Assembly (NCBI GenBank): GCA_013817115.1
Contig: JACDDG010000023.1
Location: 2,511-13,004 of the forward strand
DNA: 10,494 nucleotides
Direction: 5' to 3'
From: Parachlamydiaceae bacterium
Lineage (GTDB): Bacteria > Chlamydiota > Chlamydiia > Chlamydiales > Parachlamydiaceae
This document shows positions 8,020 through 10,494 of the stretch, piece by piece. Made by a program: the position numbers and the translations under genes. The notes under the pieces were generated by a model. The model saw only the letters and a list, made by a program, of their open reading frames with translations. It ran no database searches and was not told the DNA's origin. Within the stretch, counting starts at the first letter, position 1; every line of letters begins with the position of its first letter.

Positions 8020-10079
8020 TCTTTAAGAAGGTCCGGATTTTCAAAAAACACTTTTTGAAGATGCTCACTTTTTTGTATGTTGTAGCGCATCTCAGGAAAG
8101 GCATCTGCTAAAATTCCGTCTAAACCGATACTAAGGCATTTTAATAATTGAGTGTTAGAGTGTAATTTTGCTGCGTAAGTAAGAATAAAATTAGGAACTC
8201 GCGTGCCACTAAAATATTTTGCATATTGTTCTGAAAAATTATCTATTTTTTTAGTTGGAATGAGCTCTTGTATATTTTTTTGTAGAATATTTGTTAAAAA
8301 GGTGGTTTCAAGATGGCTTTTCTTTAATTGAGAAATTTTATTCAGATCCTGAAGAACCTGTATGGCATACAAGGTAGGCATGAGGCTTTGCGAGTTAATT
8401 TGCAAGAGAAGATGTTGCTTATCTTCGGTATTCAGTTCTTTACTTTTCAATATAATGTGAATGCTATGGACATAGATTCTTAAATTTTTTCCATCTCTTA
8501 ACATGCTTTTGGAGGCTGTTTTTAACTGGAGTTCGCACACTTTTTGATCAATTCCTTGTGCATAGAGGGACGAAATGATTAGTATCGGTATTTTTGTGTG
8601 TGGAGGATGCTTAATCTTTAGAAGAGATAAAGCGTGTTTTTTCCCAACTTCATTTTGCATTAACTCAACCATTAGGTTAGTTAATTGAAGCCGCATTTTA
8701 GGATCTGCATAGTTAAGGACGGATGTTAAAAATTCACAGTCTAAAATAAATTTAAATTGCTCAGAAGAAATTTTTTTATAAGCAGAATATCCTAAAAAAA
8801 TCGTCACCCATAAGAATACTTGCTTTTGGATAAAAGGATCTTTCTGGAGGGTTTTAGCGAATATTTCTTCAAGAGATGGCCATTCTTGAGAGGTGCTAAA
8901 GGAAGAAAGAGATTCAGAAACTTTTGTAAAGTCCACATCTTTTTGACTCAATAGGTCGAAAGAATTCATGAGTTCAGGCTTTAAATAAAGATCCATACTC
9001 TCTGAATTTAAACACATATCATCAGAAAAGTTGTAGTTGCTAAAATGTTCACTTGCTTTTCCTTGTGAATTAACAAGTGCGATCAAGAAAATATTTACTA
9101 AAGCTACCTGATCTTGAATGTGATATTTATCGATATTTTTGGATAATAATGTACCATTATGTGCTGCAGCAACTTTAGCAATTTCAATGAGCGCCCTTTC
9201 GTTTGTAATGTGGTATTTTTCAATCAATTCAGAGGCCATTCCGCTTTGAGCAACTGCGATTTTAGCGATTTCTATTAATGCTGCTTGGCTTCTTATGCCA
9301 TACTTCAAAATGAAATAGGAGGTGTATTCTCCATTTTTAGCTGCTGCGATTTTCGCGATTTCAACCAGCGCCGCTTGATCTCTAATATTGTATCGTTCAA
9401 TAAACCCGGATGTAGCTCTGCCATTTTGAACCGCGGCAATTTTAGCGATTTCTATCCGCGCTTTTTCGTCTTCAATCCCGTAATTTTCGATCCAATTGGA
9501 TGCCCTAGCATCTTGAGCTACAGCAATTTTAGCGATTTCAATGCGTGCTTTTTGATCTCCAATCCGGTAAGATTCAAAAATCTCAGATGTTGAGTCACCA
9601 TCTATAGCAGCAGCGTGTTTAGCAGCTTCAATCGCGAATAGTGTATTGCGTGAAAATCGAAAATCGGCAAATTTGTTGAATGAATCAATATTGAAAACTT
9701 TAACAAAAAATGTATAGGCTAATTTTTTTTCTTCAAAGTTAGAAATTTTTTTTTCAATAGTGTTGATTAGTATTTCTTTTGTTTTTTGATTTTTAGGAAG
9801 CTTTAGAGAATGTATAGTCGGATCATCTGATTTAGAAACAGAATCGAGTGTATTCGAATGCGTAGTTGAGATTTTTTGCTTAAATGTTAATTTATCTGCG
9901 AAGTTGCTGGAAGAATGATGTTTTATAAAAAGTGAAAGCGAATTTTCAAAAATGGTTGCAATGCATTTTTGAGGTTGTTTTTTATGTTTATTAGGAGTTC
10001 TTTCATTTATTGTATGTGCAGATTTGAAATATTGCATCGACGGATATTTTATTGAATTCCTAAATGATGTAATTAGCAT
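7977..10079 (-). CDS. Helical-repeat protein, 700 aa, likely frameshifted before its C-terminal domain
   Basis: The start is the ATG at 10079-10077, chosen because AGGAG lies five bases upstream and a promoter places transcription start near 10104. A TTG at 10106-10104 in the same frame would lie at or before the transcript start. Residues 1-100 are basic, Ser/Thr-rich and probably disordered, with no clear hydrophobic signal peptide. Residues about 145-334 hold seven tandem 29-30 residue repeats, roughly ALIEIAKIAAAQNG followed by an S..IE.Y.I segment, suggesting an alpha-helical solenoid for protein binding. Residues about 380-690 are Leu-rich and mostly helical, without a recognised motif. 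The frame ends at TAG 7979-7977, 43 bases inside the next frame. Joining the two by a -1 shift would give about 1015 residues. A secreted effector-like role is possible from architecture but unproven. Confidence 0.8.
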   Translation of the reverse strand: MLITSFRNSIKYPSMQYFKSAHTINERTPNKHKKQPQKCIATIFENSLSLFIKHHSSSNFADKLTFKQKISTTHSNTLDSVSKSDDPTIHSLKLPKNQKTKEILINTIEKKISNFEEKKLAYTFFVKVFNIDSFNKFADFRFSRNTLFAIEAAKHAAAIDGDSTSEIFESYRIGDQKARIEIAKIAVAQDARASNWIENYGIEDEKARIEIAKIAAVQNGRATSGFIERYNIRDQAALVEIAKIAAAKNGEYTSYFILKYGIRSQAALIEIAKIAVAQSGMASELIEKYHITNERALIEIAKVAAAHNGTLLSKNIDKYHIQDQVALVNIFLIALVNSQGKASEHFSNYNFSDDMCLNSESMDLYLKPELMNSFDLLSQKDVDFTKVSESLSSFSTSQEWPSLEEIFAKTLQKDPFIQKQVFLWVTIFLGYSAYKKISSEQFKFILDCEFLTSVLNYADPKMRLQLTNLMVELMQNEVGKKHALSLLKIKHPPHTKIPILIISSLYAQGIDQKVCELQLKTASKSMLRDGKNLRIYVHSIHIILKSKELNTEDKQHLLLQINSQSLMPTLYAIQVLQDLNKISQLKKSHLETTFLTNILQKNIQELIPTKKIDNFSEQYAKYFSGTRVPNFILTYAAKLHSNTQLLKCLSIGLDGILADAFPEMRYNIQKSEHLQKVFFENPDLLKEWKKGEKAPLGIFL
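7980..8022 (-). other. Frameshift window joining the two minus-strand frames
   Basis: Between the TAA that closes the 328-aa frame upstream (8025-8023) and the TAG that ends the 700-aa frame (7979-7977), the sense strand reads TGG AAA AAA GGG GAA AAG. Homopolymers are A6 (8015-8010), G4 (8009-8006) and A4 (8005-8002). The downstream frame is -1 relative to the upstream one, so one base fewer in a run than the ancestor, a sequencing indel, or ribosomal or transcriptional slippage would explain the pair. AAAAAAG is present but phased AAA AAA G rather than the classical A AAA AAG, so efficient programmed slippage is less likely than a simple indel. Confidence 0.6.
9078..9647 (-). repeat. Seven tandem ~90-bp repeats coding 29-30 aa units
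   Basis: The IEIAKIA-like core recurs at residues 150, 180, 209, 239, 269, 298 and 328 of the 700-aa frame, spaced 29-30. At DNA level the plus-strand string TTTTAGCGATT or a one-base variant starts at 9260, 9350, 9440 and 9527, with a looser copy at 9173, so spacing is 87-90 bases. The central copies are closest to each other, and the first (FAIEAAKHA) and last (ALVNIFLIA) are degenerate, as expected for an array that grew from its middle. Units look like helix-turn-helix solenoid repeats. I do not match them to a named family; HEAT-like is the nearest idea. Confidence 0.85.
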
Positions 10080-10084
10080 TTTAT

Positions 10085-10090
10085 CTCCTA
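10085..10090 (-). promoter_or_regulatory. Ribosome binding site of the repeat protein gene
   Basis: The minus strand reads TAGGAG followed by five bases (ATAAA) and the ATG at 10079. This is a strong Shine-Dalgarno match at good spacing. It decides the start against the in-frame TTG at 10106, which has no such site and lies nine codons upstream. Confidence 0.85.
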
Positions 10091-10110
10091 AAGAATTTAT
10101 GTTCAATGGT

Positions 10111-10139
10111 ATTATGTTTTAATTGTGTTTATGAGTCAA
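10111..10139 (-). promoter_or_regulatory. Sigma-70-type promoter of the repeat protein gene
   Basis: On the minus strand TTGACT (10139-10134) and CATAAT (10116-10111) are separated by exactly 17 bases, five of six consensus positions at each box. Transcription would begin near 10104, giving a leader of about 25 bases that contains the AGGAG site. No operator-like repeat overlaps it, so the gene may be expressed by the housekeeping polymerase without an obvious local regulator. Confidence 0.75.
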
Positions 10140-10397
10140 TATAATATATGCATTTCCAACTATAATAAAAACGAATATCGGCATTCCACAGGTAGTTTTG
10201 GTGGTAAGTAAGAGAGTTTTTTCTAATATCTGTCGTTTGGAAGCAATAACGTAGCCGACATATAACTCAGAGCCACGATCGTAATATTAGCAAACGTAGA
10301 CCGCAGCAAAAATGGAGCTCATCTTTCGGTCATCCTTTTAATTTATTTTTTTTGAAAAAAGTTTTGCAGCTTAAAACATAACCTGAAAATCATTTTG

Positions 10398-10429
10398 TAG
10401 CCCAAAAGCCGATATCGGCTTTTGGGCTA
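10398..10429. repeat. Perfect 32-bp palindrome
   Basis: Arms TAGCCCAAAAGCCGAT (10398-10413) and ATCGGCTTTTGGGCTA (10414-10429) are exact reverse complements with no spacer. As RNA it would fold into a hairpin of about 14 bp with a 4-base loop. Neither side has a strong U-run (TTATTATG on the plus strand, CAAAATGATTTT on the minus), so it is an imperfect candidate terminator for a gene beyond the right edge. It may instead be a hairpin near a mobile-element end. Confidence 0.8.
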
Positions 10430-10455
10430 TTATGCCGAATGAATTATTATGCCGA
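10428..10455. repeat. Direct repeat TATTATGCCGA, two copies
   Basis: The 11-base sequence TATTATGCCGA occurs at 10428-10438 and again at 10445-10455, 17 bases apart, immediately after the palindrome. Outside it TTTGAAAAAAGTT (10351-10363) and AACTTTTTTTCAAA (10457-10470) are inverted near-copies, so palindrome and direct repeats sit inside a larger inverted arrangement. Such nesting is seen at transposon ends and at protein-binding sites; which applies here cannot be told. Confidence 0.6.
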
Positions 10456-10494
10456 TAACTTTTTTTCAAATTTGTCTACAGGTCAGCTTAGGGT

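Larger units (their letters stand above)
10140..10494. other. Gene-poor right end of the window
   Basis: No convincing gene is seen in these 355 bases. On the minus strand one frame reads ATG at 10322 (MSSIFAAVYVC), a TAA at 10289-10287, then 55 more sense codons to a TAA at 10121-10119, including a hydrophobic stretch near its end. This could be a decayed small membrane protein or chance. The motif TATCGGCAT at 10176-10184 is the complement of ATGCCGATA at 10449-10457. The rest is AT-rich, with the palindrome and short repeats listed separately. Confidence 0.5.

Noticed and set aside
9285..9593. 102-codon plus-strand frame opposite the repeat array
   Set aside because: It mirrors the 90-base repeat periodicity of the minus-strand gene (repeated NFSDF-like strings), so it is an antisense shadow of the repeats.
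9078..9647. CRISPR-like array, because of the regular ~90-base spacing
   Set aside because: The repeats are coding, in frame, variable in sequence, and have no unrelated unique spacers.
10104..10106. TTG as start of the repeat protein
   Set aside because: It lies at the predicted transcription start and lacks a ribosome binding site, while the ATG at 10079 has AGGAG at ideal distance.

Overview
The window looks like an accessory stretch of an AT-rich bacterial genome. The best guess is an environmental chlamydia (Parachlamydiaceae-like). That assignment rests on base composition, on the types of giant or repeat proteins present, and on remembered resemblance; there is no rRNA or other phylogenetic marker here. 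The layout is two convergent units.

Left (1-6710, + strand): one giant open frame that is already open at the left edge, with no stop from base 3 to 6707, so its true start lies outside the window. The visible 2235 residues contain a helicase-like ATPase core of the DUF3638/DUF3645 type, a family best known from very large eukaryotic proteins. Motifs resembling superfamily-2 I, II, III, V and VI can be read in the right order. An isolated run of eight G lies in its N-terminal half.

Middle (6711-7032): a 322-base gap between the two convergent 3' ends. It holds a long imperfect hairpin (18-bp stem) and a cluster of short palindromes (GTCCC/GGGAC and GCACC/GGTGC types) that resemble dispersed intergenic palindromic repeats.

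Right (7033-10079, - strand): two overlapping frames that probably were, or still are expressed as, one protein of about 1015 residues. The upstream frame (700 aa from an ATG at 10079) has a basic Ser/Thr-rich N-terminus and seven 29-30 residue helical repeats. It ends in a 43-bp overlap with a 328-aa frame carrying a separate conserved-looking globular domain. The overlap contains A6-G4-A4 homopolymers (sense strand), and a -1 shift or one missing base there would join the frames. A near-consensus sigma-70 promoter and a strong ribosome binding site precede the upstream frame. This rules out an upstream TTG as the start.

Far right (10140-10494): no convincing gene. It contains a perfect 32-bp palindrome flanked by short direct and inverted repeats, possibly a terminator or a mobile-element end, and a possible decayed small ORF.

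No tRNA, rRNA, CRISPR array or transposase gene was found. No functional link between the giant ATPase and the repeat protein can be shown. Both would fit lineage-specific, possibly host-interaction, genes, but that is inference.
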